The notes under the pieces are model-generated. The model saw nothing but the letters and a program-made list of their open reading frames with translations. It did not search any database and was not told the DNA's origin. Of a stretch of DNA of 64,000 nucleotides, positions 1-7,585 are shown piece by piece. How positions within the stretch are numbered: position 1 is the first letter of the stretch; each line of letters starts with the position of its first letter. A program made the position numbers and the translations under genes. This stretch comes from Sporosarcina sp. FSL W7-1349 (GTDB taxonomy: Bacteria > Bacillota > Bacilli > Bacillales_A > Planococcaceae), in contig NZ_JBBOOK010000001.1 in NCBI RefSeq assembly GCF_038003045.1, positions 2,666,001-2,730,000 on the forward strand, given 5' to 3'.

Positions 1-799
1 TGGTCAATCGGTCGAATAAAAGGACTTGGCTGATGGCCCCTACAATGCCGCTTCCTGTAATGATAATCGCAATGTCTTTCGGAGTGAAACCAAATTTATG
101 GTCAACAAATAAACTGAACAGCGATTCAAACGATGCAAGTCCGAAAGACAACACGAAAATGAGGACGAACGCAATGAGATACATCGGGATGAAGATGCGG
201 CGGAGGCCGGTCTGCTGTCCAGGCATCGGAATCTCCGCAGCCGCATGTTCAGGCTCTCTCAGCATGATTTGGGAGAGGACTGCGGCCAAGATCCCTAACA
301 CCCCCGCTGAATAAAACGGAACGCGTGTGCCGAATTCGGCGAGAAACCCTCCGATGCCCGGCCCGATGATGAAACCTGTGCTGATAGCCGCGGACATATA
401 GCCCAACGCCTTGGCGCGCGTTTCACTCGTTGTGATATCGGCAATGAATGCTGTCACCGCCGGCATGATGAAAGCCGCACTCACTCCGCCCAACATACGG
501 GAGATGAACAAGACTCCCACCGTCTTCCCATACCCAAATAAAAATTCCGATAAGCCAAATACGACTAAGCCGAGCACAATCATGATCTTTCGTCCATATT
601 TATCGATCCAGCTGCCGGCAAACGGGGAAACGATCAGCTGGGTAATCGCGAAGGCGGCGACCATGTACCCGACGACCTTGCCGGAAATGTTCAACTCATT
701 CATGATGGTCGGCAGCACCGGAATGACGAGTCCGATCCCGAGGAAGGCAATAAACAAATTCGTTAACAGTATTGCCAATACACCTTTTTGATTTTTCAT
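1..799 (-). CDS. MFS multidrug-type exporter (3' part outside window)
   Basis: The first 266 or so residues of a major facilitator superfamily transporter are visible; the C-terminal third runs off the left edge. About eight hydrophobic segments can be followed. Motif A reads GSWIDKYGRK after TM2, and the antiporter motif C region reads GPGIGGFLAE in TM5. Both are typical of the 12-TM drug:H+ antiporters (NorA/Bmr/YttB group), which pump hydrophobic drugs out of the cytoplasm. ATG at 799 is preceded by GAGAGGG. The leader carries dense AAACACGTTT/GTTTATTT repeats, which suggests repression by a TetR- or MarR-type protein encoded elsewhere. Family call is sure; substrate is unknown. Confidence 0.85.
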   Translation of the reverse strand, partial: MKNQKGVLAILLTNLFIAFLGIGLVIPVLPTIMNELNISGKVVGYMVAAFAITQLIVSPFAGSWIDKYGRKIMIVLGLVVFGLSEFLFGYGKTVGVLFISRMLGGVSAAFIMPAVTAFIADITTSETRAKALGYMSAAISTGFIIGPGIGGFLAEFGTRVPFYSAGVLGILAAVLSQIMLREPEHAAAEIPMPGQQTGLRRIFIPMYLIAFVLIFVLSFGLASFESLFSLFVDHKFGFTPKDIAIIITGSGIVGAISQVLLFDRLT

Positions 800-832
800 C
801 TATAAAACCCTCTCTTAGGTACCAGGCACCCA

Positions 833-905
833 AACAAACACGTTTATTCAAATAAACAAGATTGTTTAAACAAACGTGTTTATTTGAACTTTCATGTTTA
901 TTTAC
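833..905 (-). promoter_or_regulatory. Repeat-rich putative operator of the MFS exporter
   Basis: About 70 bases contain AAACACGTTTATT and its inverted copy AAACGTGTTTATTT, the 12-base palindrome TTGTTTAAACAA between them, and further ATGTTTATTT units. The layout suggests two or three overlapping palindromic sites for a dimeric repressor. The regulator is not in the window. A GGTACCAGGCACC palindrome at about 819-831 separates this block from the ribosome site. Confidence 0.45.
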
Positions 906-1061
906 TCACTTGGCGCAATAGTGCAACATTTTCTCCTAGTTAGTTATTTCCCAAAAGCATTCATTTCTTATGGATTGTTATATATACTGAAATTTGCATG
1001 TTAAAGAAGCAGCCATTTATAACATATTGAATAGTATATTCTACCAAAAAGGAGTTTGTCC

Positions 1062-2594
1062 ATGGAAACAAAACGAGGGGGATTTTTTCAGAAATTCCTA
1101 GACATCATTGAGAAGACCGGGAACCGTTTACCACATCCCGTTACCTTATTTGCGGTTTTGGCTTTAGTTGTCATTATTTTATCCGCAGTCATCTCTTCCC
1201 TCGGCGTGAAAGTCGCCCATCCCGGAAAAGATGGGGAAATGATCGAGGTATTCAACCTTCTGAGCGGGGAAGGAATCCATTATATCATTACGAATATGAC
1301 AGCGAACTTCATCGGCTTCGCGCCGCTCGGTGTCGTGCTGCTCACTATGCTTGGAATCGGGATTGCCGAAGGTTCCGGCCTAATTAGCGCATTGCTTCGC
1401 GGATTCGTCATGTCCGTTCCGAAGCGCCTCATTACGCTGGGGCTCGTGTTTGCCGGTGTTATGTCCAGTGTTGCTTCCGATGCAGGATATGTCGTCTTGC
1501 CGCCACTTGGAGCCGTCATTTTCGCTGCGCTTGGTCGTCATCCGCTTGCCGGTCTGGCCGCCGCGTTCGCCGGCGTCTCCGGCGGATTCAGTGCTAACCT
1601 GCTCTTGTCTGGGACCGATGCCCTGCTCGGTGAATTAACTATCATGTCTGCGGCCATCATTGATCCAGGTTACGCGGAAGGCATGAACATTGCGATGAAC
1701 TATTACTTCATTGCCGTGTCTGTTTTTGTCCTGACGTTTGTTGGTGCTTGGGTGACCGAGAAGATCATCGAGCCACGCCTCGGGGAGTATAACGGCGAAT
1801 ACCGTGAGAAAATGGAGAAGTTAAGCGCTATCGAAAAGAAAGGCTTGATTTGGGCAGGTATTTCGGTCGTTGTGGCAGGTATTCTTGTTTCCCTTCTTGT
1901 GCTTCTTCCAGGAGCACCGTTACGTGGAGATGAAGGAGACATGCCGATCATCAAATCGCCTTTCATGCAAGCCCTTGTGCCGATCATCACCTTCCTGTTC
2001 CTCGTGCCAGGCCTTGTTTACGGTAAAGTGACCAAGGCGATCCGGAATGACAAAGACGTGGCGAATATGATGTCCGCGACGATGGCAACGATGGGCGCGT
2101 TCATCGTGCTGTCATTTACTGCGAGCCAATTTGTCGCATTCTTCTCGGAGTCAAATATGGGTCTCGTCCTTGGCGTATATGGGGCGGAGTTCCTGCAAAG
2201 CATCAATTTGAAAGGTATCCCGCTTATCCTTTTATTCATTTTGATTTCGGCTTTCATCAACCTGTTCATCGGGAGTGCTTCCGCGAAATGGGCTATGATG
2301 GCGCCTGTATTCGTCCCGATCATGATGCAGCTCGGCTACTCGCCGGAACTGACTCAGATGGCGTACCGCGTCGCGGATTCTTCCACCAATATCATTTCAC
2401 CTTTGATGACGTATTTCGCTATCATCATCGCCTTTGCACAGAAGTATGATAAAAAGATGGGAATCGGAACACTCGTCTCTGTTATGTTCCCATATTCCAT
2501 GTTCTTCCTAGCGTTCTGGAGCCTGACGTTGATTGTCTGGATGCTGTTGGGCATCGATTTGGGACCGGGATCACCGATTTATTATGGAAAATAA
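1062..2594 (+). CDS. AbgT family transporter
   Basis: A 510-residue integral membrane protein with the length and layout of the AbgT family (p-aminobenzoyl-glutamate transporter AbgT, MtrF, YdaH). A cytoplasmic N-terminus (KRGGFFQKFLDIIEKTGNRL) precedes many membrane segments, and there is a long polar loop near residues 225-255. Members import aminobenzoyl-glutamate or act as proton-driven antimetabolite (sulfonamide) exporters. No abgA/abgB hydrolase genes lie nearby, so export is at least as likely as folate-fragment uptake. ATG 1062 is 8 bases from AAGGAG; the upstream in-frame TTG at 1056 would sit on the ribosome site. A terminator follows directly, so the gene is probably transcribed alone. 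Confidence 0.9.
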   Translation: METKRGGFFQKFLDIIEKTGNRLPHPVTLFAVLALVVIILSAVISSLGVKVAHPGKDGEMIEVFNLLSGEGIHYIITNMTANFIGFAPLGVVLLTMLGIGIAEGSGLISALLRGFVMSVPKRLITLGLVFAGVMSSVASDAGYVVLPPLGAVIFAALGRHPLAGLAAAFAGVSGGFSANLLLSGTDALLGELTIMSAAIIDPGYAEGMNIAMNYYFIAVSVFVLTFVGAWVTEKIIEPRLGEYNGEYREKMEKLSAIEKKGLIWAGISVVVAGILVSLLVLLPGAPLRGDEGDMPIIKSPFMQALVPIITFLFLVPGLVYGKVTKAIRNDKDVANMMSATMATMGAFIVLSFTASQFVAFFSESNMGLVLGVYGAEFLQSINLKGIPLILLFILISAFINLFIGSASAKWAMMAPVFVPIMMQLGYSPELTQMAYRVADSSTNIISPLMTYFAIIIAFAQKYDKKMGIGTLVSVMFPYSMFFLAFWSLTLIVWMLLGIDLGPGSPIYYGK

Positions 2595-2600
2595 AGAGAC

Positions 2601-2634
2601 GGCTCAACCTTGCGGACAAGGTTGGGCCTTTTTT
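2601..2634 (+). terminator. Rho-independent terminator of abgT
   Basis: GGCTCAACCTTG and CAAGGTTGGGCC form a stem followed by TTTTTT, seven bases after the AbgT stop codon. Confidence 0.85.
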
Positions 2635-2650
2635 ATAAGCAGCCCCTTAG

Positions 2651-2706
2651 TTGTGAAAGCAAACTACCATGTTATAATAAGAACTATAGAATGAGAATCA
2701 TTTTCA
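2651..2706 (+). promoter_or_regulatory. Sigma-A promoter with overlapping Fur box
   Basis: TTGTGA at about 2651, a 16-base spacer and TATAAT at about 2673 make a promoter for the nitroreductase. Just downstream, TGAGAATCATTTTCA (2692-2706) matches the 7-1-7 Fur consensus TGATAAT-N-ATTATCA at all but two positions. A Fur dimer there would block the start region, so the gene should be induced by iron limitation. Confidence 0.7.
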
Positions 2707-2747
2707 TTTGCATCATTACGATACCTATAGAAAAGGGGTTTTGATTC

Positions 2748-3317
2748 ATGCAATATGAAGGGAAGAACGACGTGGAAAGAGCGATTATGAACCGCAGGAG
2801 CATCAAGGCCTTTAAAACGGATCCGGTCGATATAGAAGAAGTGATTGAATTACTCAATGTGGCCAAATGGGCGCCCAACCATAAGCTGAATGAGCCATGG
2901 CGCTTTCAATTATATGCAGGAGAAGGAAAAGAGACATTTGTGCAAGCCTACATGAATTCGCAGCCTACAGTGGACGGCGAAGTAGCGGAAAGAGTCCAGA
3001 AGAAAGCCAATTATTTCAAAGACATTCCGCTCCATCTCGTAGTCATCATGCCGGAAGACCCTCGACAAAGAAGATGGGATGAGGATTACGGAGCAGTCGC
3101 CACTCTGATTCAGAACTTTCAGCTGGCGGCGTGGGAACGGGGCATTGGAATGATCTGGCGGTCCAATGACTGGATATACGCCCCTGTTTTCCGGGAAGGC
3201 ATCGGTGTACAACCCGGCGAGAAAATCGTCGCTACCCTGATGATCGGCTACCCTAAACACATCCCAGCTCCTCAACCAAGGACAGATATTCGGGAACTGT
3301 TGACCATCATAGATTGA
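2748..3317 (+). CDS. Nitroreductase family protein (FMN-dependent)
   Basis: A 189-residue single-domain nitroreductase of the small YdjA/YfhC type. The N-terminus shows the family motif NRRSIKAF (FMN phosphate-binding arginines), then AKWAPNHKLNEPWRF. The region AAWERGIGMIWRSNDW is the dimer and flavin segment. Members use FMN and NAD(P)H to reduce nitro groups, quinones or flavins. The upstream Fur box suggests a role under iron starvation, for example reducing free flavin or ferric complexes; that is inference. ATG 2748 follows AAAAGGGG. The gene stands alone between the AbgT terminator and the convergent GMC operon. Confidence 0.85.
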   Translation: MQYEGKNDVERAIMNRRSIKAFKTDPVDIEEVIELLNVAKWAPNHKLNEPWRFQLYAGEGKETFVQAYMNSQPTVDGEVAERVQKKANYFKDIPLHLVVIMPEDPRQRRWDEDYGAVATLIQNFQLAAWERGIGMIWRSNDWIYAPVFREGIGVQPGEKIVATLMIGYPKHIPAPQPRTDIRELLTIID

Positions 3318-3349
3318 CTAAAAAAATAATAGGCACCATTAATAACATA

Positions 3350-3378
3350 AAAAAACACACTATCCGAAGACAGTGTGC
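3350..3378 (-). terminator. Terminator with UUCG loop after the GMC gene
   Basis: On the minus strand CACACTGTC-TTCG-GATAGTGTG folds into a 9-bp stem with a UUCG tetraloop followed by TTTTTTT. It ends the GMC/Tat operon and may also stop reading from the nitroreductase side. Confidence 0.8.
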
Positions 3379-3399
3379 CATCATTTTAGTTTTGGTCAT

Positions 3400-5145
3400 T
3401 TATACTTTATTGCTTTCCATTTTCCCTGCTACTAGTTGCCCACCATTCTTCAAATACTTGTCGATTCCTTCAGCAGCCCGATACCCCAACGCTCCGATTG
3501 TCGAAGTCGGGTGATGGCCGCCAAATTGTGGAAACGCAGAACCTCCAACGACAAAGAGGTTGTCCATATCCCACATTTGCAAGTAATTATTCACAGCGGA
3601 TGTAGCTGGGTCGGTTCCCATAATGACTCCACCTGCGTAATGCCCGCCAGAATAAATATGGTCGAATTCGTACGGCACTTCATCCTCATCAATAATGTCG
3701 GCACCCATTTCTTCCATAATTTCACGGCACTTCTCAATACCAAATTTGGCGATATTCCGGTCCTGGTCTGTATATTTATTTGTGATACGTAAAAGCGGGT
3801 CACCGAAATCATCCTTATACGTCGGATCTAAATCATAGAAGTTATGCCACCAGGACATAACATTCGGAGTATACCAAACGACGAGATTTCGGTACGCGTA
3901 ATGGATGGAGTTTTTCTTGAACTCCGCTCCCCATTTCGGTGTCCCTTTAGGTACATGATTACTCGAAATAGCAGCTTCTCCGTATTGCCTCATTTCAATT
4001 CCGCCGCCACCGATGAAATTCAAGTTCGTATGGTCAAAATTATCCGCCGCAAAATCACTCATTGTTCCGCCTAATGCACCAGCGCCAGCGTAATAGTTGA
4101 ATTTCTTATCTTCAAAGTAGCCCCTTGCACCAAGGAATGTAATATTGAATTGTCCGTTCAAATTCCTGCCGATGACACCTTTCCTCGTTTGCGGATTATA
4201 TTGTTGACCGATTTTGGACAACATCAATAGGCGATTATTCGTAAATGTAAATGCCGCCAGTACGACTACATCTGCGGGTTGCTCGTACTCCTGCCCAGTC
4301 AAATCATCGACATATAAGACCCCCGTCGCCTTACCGCCTTCATGCAAAACGCGGCGGACGTATGAACCGACTCTCGCTTCGTAGTTCCCGGTTTTCATCG
4401 CCGTAGGAAGAACCGTTACAAGCGGATCGGATTTTGCACCGAAATCACATCCATATTGGGTACAATAGGAACAGTACATGCATGCATTCATCACTTCCCC
4501 ATCAGGGTTTGTATAGCCCTGCGAGAGATTTCCAGAGGCGACTTGGAATGGATGATACCCTAACTTTTTTGCCGCCTCTTTAAATAATTTGATTGGCGGT
4601 GACTCCATCATAGGAGGATTCGGATAGTCGTTGGTCCGCTTATCACCTAACGGATCAGGTTCACCCGAAATGCCGGCCGTCTTTTCCCATCGATCATAAT
4701 ACTTCTCCATTTCGTCGTAGGTGATGCCCCAGTCCTGAATGGTCATGCCTTCTGGAATTTTTGCTTTTCCGTATCTTTCAATCGTCATGCTACGAATTTT
4801 AAAATCATACGGTCTCCAACGGTATGTCGCCCCCGCCCAGTGTACACTCCCTCCACCTAAATCAGTGCCCGCCATCATTTCTTGCCGAGTCCTTACAGGT
4901 AGCGCCGTTTCATCCAGATAATTGCGGGATGTAATTGTTTCAGGGGCAAGGTTTTGCATCATTTCATACCGATTTGTATAGCGCAGCTCATCTTTTACCC
5001 CTATGTAATCCGCGCGCACTTGGTTTTTTCCCCGTTCCAATCCAACCACCTTATAGCCTGCCTTTGAAAGCTCTGCCGCCACTACTCCACCGGCCCAACC
5101 AGTTCCAACGATAACAACATCCACTTTATCCAATTTAATCACCAT
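3400..5145 (-). CDS. GMC-family FAD oxidoreductase, gluconate 2-dehydrogenase large-subunit type
   Basis: A 581-residue flavoprotein. The N-terminal dinucleotide fold is VIVGTGWAGGVVAAEL with the downstream acidic residue in GLERG. A cysteine-rich stretch (CMYCSYCTQYGC, about residues 222-233) is typical of the membrane-associated gluconate/2-ketogluconate/sorbitol dehydrogenase large subunits. The C-terminal GMC motif is GGHHPTSTIGALG. It would oxidise a sugar, sugar acid or alcohol outside or at the membrane and pass electrons to the respiratory chain. It has no signal peptide and is encoded 16 bases after its Tat-signalled partner, fitting piggy-back export. The third, cytochrome c, subunit of classical gluconate dehydrogenase is not present here. 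Substrate unknown. ATG 5145 follows GGGAGGG. Confidence 0.85.
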   Translation of the reverse strand: MVIKLDKVDVVIVGTGWAGGVVAAELSKAGYKVVGLERGKNQVRADYIGVKDELRYTNRYEMMQNLAPETITSRNYLDETALPVRTRQEMMAGTDLGGGSVHWAGATYRWRPYDFKIRSMTIERYGKAKIPEGMTIQDWGITYDEMEKYYDRWEKTAGISGEPDPLGDKRTNDYPNPPMMESPPIKLFKEAAKKLGYHPFQVASGNLSQGYTNPDGEVMNACMYCSYCTQYGCDFGAKSDPLVTVLPTAMKTGNYEARVGSYVRRVLHEGGKATGVLYVDDLTGQEYEQPADVVVLAAFTFTNNRLLMLSKIGQQYNPQTRKGVIGRNLNGQFNITFLGARGYFEDKKFNYYAGAGALGGTMSDFAADNFDHTNLNFIGGGGIEMRQYGEAAISSNHVPKGTPKWGAEFKKNSIHYAYRNLVVWYTPNVMSWWHNFYDLDPTYKDDFGDPLLRITNKYTDQDRNIAKFGIEKCREIMEEMGADIIDEDEVPYEFDHIYSGGHYAGGVIMGTDPATSAVNNYLQMWDMDNLFVVGGSAFPQFGGHHPTSTIGALGYRAAEGIDKYLKNGGQLVAGKMESNKV

Positions 5146-5161
5146 ATTTTACACCCTCCCA

Positions 5162-6001
5162 TTAGTGACCTTGATAATCACGTAAGCTTTGCTGATCCAA
5201 CTTCACGAACTCTTCCGGTTCAATTTGTGCCATATAACTTGCACGCGGTCCCGGATATTCTTTCATTTTCCAGCCCATCATATCGCGGTTGCCGCCATAT
5301 ACGGGATCCGCATACGCCCCCTCTAGTGTCGTCTGTAAGAGCAAATGGAAAAAGTTTTGGGATCCAATCCCTTTTAACTCCACTTGGCCATCATCAAACA
5401 TTCGCATCACTTCATCTTGTTGTTCGGGGCTTAGCTCGACAAATTTTGCTCCAAATTCCTTTTGAGCCGTAAGATCCATTCCACGAAGCCCTATAATGAA
5501 GATTTCTCCTCGATTCATCTTGGTCTGATACCGTGGAGTAGGCGTTGGTACTTGTGTTTCCGTATTTGGCCCTTGGTTGTCCTGATCCCTTGTCTTGTTG
5601 TGATTGCCGGTAGTATCCATATTCAAGACAAAAGGCCCCTTCATGTATTCCTTAGCGTTTATCCCCCACTCACTGTGCAACTGTTTGTCAATGAAATAAG
5701 GGACTCCAAGTTCAATGGCACCAGGACCTAGATCATCCTTGGGCAATATGCGTTCAGTGGCGGCCGAAAGAATATCAAAATCCTCCGCACGTGTAAAAAA
5801 CACACGAGCGTCTTGTAGTTGACCGCTATCCTTCCCAGTACTGGTATTTTTGACGTCCGTCTTTTTCTGGAACTGATTCGTCAGCAGACCGCCAAATAGC
5901 CCCCCTCCTACCACTCCTCCCGCAACTAGCCCAGTATTCTTCATGAAAGTCCGCCGGCTCATCCCCTTCTTCTCATTCACGTCTGTTGGTCTATCTGCCA
6001 T
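5162..6001 (-). CDS. Gluconate 2-dehydrogenase subunit 3 family protein with Tat signal
   Basis: A 279-residue protein with a twin-arginine signal at residues 14-40: SRRTFMKNTGLVAGG followed by a hydrophobic glycine-rich run. The rest matches the small (subunit 3) partner of FAD gluconate dehydrogenases, which assembles with and carries the large subunit across the membrane. The stretch at about residues 160-175 is proline- and threonine-rich. I chose ATG 6001 because AAAGGAGGAG lies just upstream; an in-frame ATG 18 codons earlier has no ribosome site. Operon with the GMC gene. Confidence 0.85.
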   Translation of the reverse strand: MADRPTDVNEKKGMSRRTFMKNTGLVAGGVVGGGLFGGLLTNQFQKKTDVKNTSTGKDSGQLQDARVFFTRAEDFDILSAATERILPKDDLGPGAIELGVPYFIDKQLHSEWGINAKEYMKGPFVLNMDTTGNHNKTRDQDNQGPNTETQVPTPTPRYQTKMNRGEIFIIGLRGMDLTAQKEFGAKFVELSPEQQDEVMRMFDDGQVELKGIGSQNFFHLLLQTTLEGAYADPVYGGNRDMMGWKMKEYPGPRASYMAQIEPEEFVKLDQQSLRDYQGH

Positions 6002-6131
6002 ATTGAACTCCTCCTTTGAGACTAACCGCTTTCTATCCATCGTTTGCATAGTCATCCAAATCTATTCACTAAGTTGGTTCAAGCAATACATTTTGCATGA
6101 TCACGTGCTTTCATTTACATATCAAGGTTGC

Positions 6132-6156
6132 CTTCCCTATAATTTTGCAACAAAAC
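6132..6156 (-). promoter_or_regulatory. Possible sigma-B promoter of the GMC operon
   Basis: On the minus strand GTTTTG, 13 bases, then GGGAAG resembles the general-stress consensus GTTTAA-N13-15-GGGTAT. It lies about 130 bases before the Tat-signalled subunit. No better sigma-A promoter stands out. Weak match; inference only. Confidence 0.3.
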
Positions 6157-6178
6157 AAATAAAGGGAGGGGTTTAAAG

Positions 6179-6446
6179 ATGTTAAAAACAACTGTGGGAA
6201 CAACCAAAACCCGTATTGAAGGAAAAAGATATACTCTACTAAAGGGATACTGGCACTTTGGATGTCCGCGCTTGACCTTGCCGAAAAGGGTACTGCATTA
6301 CGAAGGAAGAGGAAGGCGCTGGAAAAGCACAGCGAGAAAATTTAATTGAGCAGGAAAAAGCGAAATTGGTATTGCTGAGTACGTTCTTGCTGAAGCAATC
6401 AAGCGAGGAAGAAGTGATTGAAAAAGTGGCAAGCACCCAAACATGA
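6179..6446 (+). pseudogene. Small gene broken by frameshifts, family unknown
   Basis: ATG 6179 follows a strong GGGAGGGG site, but the reading frame gives only 54 codons and turns arginine-rich. Coding-like stretches continue in the other two frames: ILALWMSALDLAEKG from about 6246, then ENLIEQEKAKLVLLSTFLLK to the TGA at 6444. Joined, they would make a helical protein of about 88 residues. Two frameshifts are therefore likely. I cannot name the family. The end overlaps a GGCAAGCACCCAAACA string similar to the palindrome near 823. Confidence 0.35.
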
Positions 6447-6750
6447 TGATTTAAACGGAGCCACTGATAACTAACACTTTAAATCCGTGAGAAACACGTA
6501 AAATGTAAAAAGGCGACATTTCGTTCGATCTCAAATGAAATGTCGCCCTCCAGCTATTGTCTGAAGCATACAAGGATATAAAAAGTATAAAAACACTATA
6601 CTACAAATTGAACTACTACTAATCATGACACCTGAAAACAGAAAAAAGCCACTGTTAATAGGCAGCTCGTAGCTTCACTATACAAATTCCACTAATTTCT
6701 ATATAGTTAGGATGTAAAGGTAATATTACTATTTTTTAGGAGGAATATAT
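6447..6750. other. Gene-poor spacer with one long hairpin
   Basis: No coding region seen. GGCGACATTTC and GAAATGTCGCC (6512-6547) form an 11-bp stem. The T-run lies on the minus-strand side, so it would terminate leftward transcription, although no minus-strand gene lies upstream of it. Confidence 0.5.
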
Positions 6751-7521
6751 ATGACATTTCCAGTACTAGAAGGCAAAGTGGCTATCGTAACAGGCGCCGC
6801 CATGGGGATGGGAGAAGCTACAGCCAAGCTATTTGCGGAAGCCAAAGCAAAGGTGGTCGTCGCAGATTTCAATGAAGAAAAAGGACGCGCGGTCACAGAA
6901 GCTATTCAAGCGGCCGGCGGTGAAGCAGCTTTCGTAAAAGTCGATATTTCAAAATCCCAGGAAGTACAAGCAATGGTTCAATTTGCAGTCGATACATTCG
7001 GTAAATTGGACGTGGCAGTCAATAACGCCGCCCTCACTCCGGATGACAAACCTGCGGCAGAGTTTGATGAGGCGTACTGGGATCGTTTAATCGCTGTCGA
7101 TTTAACAGGAACCGCCCTTTGCATGAAATATGAATTGCAGCAGATGCAGAAGCAGGGACATGGCGGATCCATTATTAACATATCTTCCGTAAGTGGTTTT
7201 CGCCCACAGCCAAATAATATTGCCTACGTGGCAGCCAAACATGGCGTCGTCGGCATGACCAAAGTGGCTGCAATGGAAAATGGTCCTCTCAATATCCGGG
7301 TGAATTCCGTAGCTCCGGGAGCCATTGATACCCCAATGCTTCGTGGTGCATTGGAGCAATTCGGCTTTACAGAAGAGGAATACGCGCCTCAACTCAGTCT
7401 GTTGAATCGTTTCGGTCAACCAAGGGAAATCGCCCAAGCAAGTCTCTGGTTAGCTTCTGACGCCTCTTCTTATCTAACCGGCACGACCATCCATGCGGAC
7501 GCCGGATATACTTCTCGATAA
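6751..7521 (+). CDS. SDR family NAD(P)-dependent oxidoreductase
   Basis: A 256-residue classical short-chain dehydrogenase/reductase. The cofactor motif is TGAAMGMGEA near residue 14, the NNAALT motif follows beta-4, and the catalytic Ser-Tyr-Lys reads ISSVSGF and YVAAKHG. An aspartate ends beta-2 (VVADFN), which usually favours NAD(H). The C-terminus YLTGTTIHADAGYTSR is typical of FabG-like enzymes with xenobiotic or sugar/alcohol substrates. ATG 6751 sits 9 bases after TAGGAGG. The gene is alone and ends in a strong bidirectional terminator. Substrate cannot be inferred. Confidence 0.85.
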   Translation: MTFPVLEGKVAIVTGAAMGMGEATAKLFAEAKAKVVVADFNEEKGRAVTEAIQAAGGEAAFVKVDISKSQEVQAMVQFAVDTFGKLDVAVNNAALTPDDKPAAEFDEAYWDRLIAVDLTGTALCMKYELQQMQKQGHGGSIINISSVSGFRPQPNNIAYVAAKHGVVGMTKVAAMENGPLNIRVNSVAPGAIDTPMLRGALEQFGFTEEEYAPQLSLLNRFGQPREIAQASLWLASDASSYLTGTTIHADAGYTSR

Positions 7522-7538
7522 ATCAACACCAAATTGAA

Positions 7539-7577
7539 AAAGAATCCATTTTACATGACCAGTAAAATGGATTCTTT
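7539..7577. terminator. Bidirectional terminator between SDR and copA
   Basis: AAGAATCCATTTTAC, a 7-base loop, and the inverted copy form a stem of about 16 bp with A-runs on one side and T-runs on the other. It serves the convergent SDR (+) and copA (-). Confidence 0.9.
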
Positions 7578-7585
7578 TCATAAAC

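Noticed and set aside
40..246. 68-codon minus-strand frame and plus-strand frames in the same area
   Set aside because: They are shadows of the MFS exporter, whose frame is continuous from 799 to the edge and shows family motifs.
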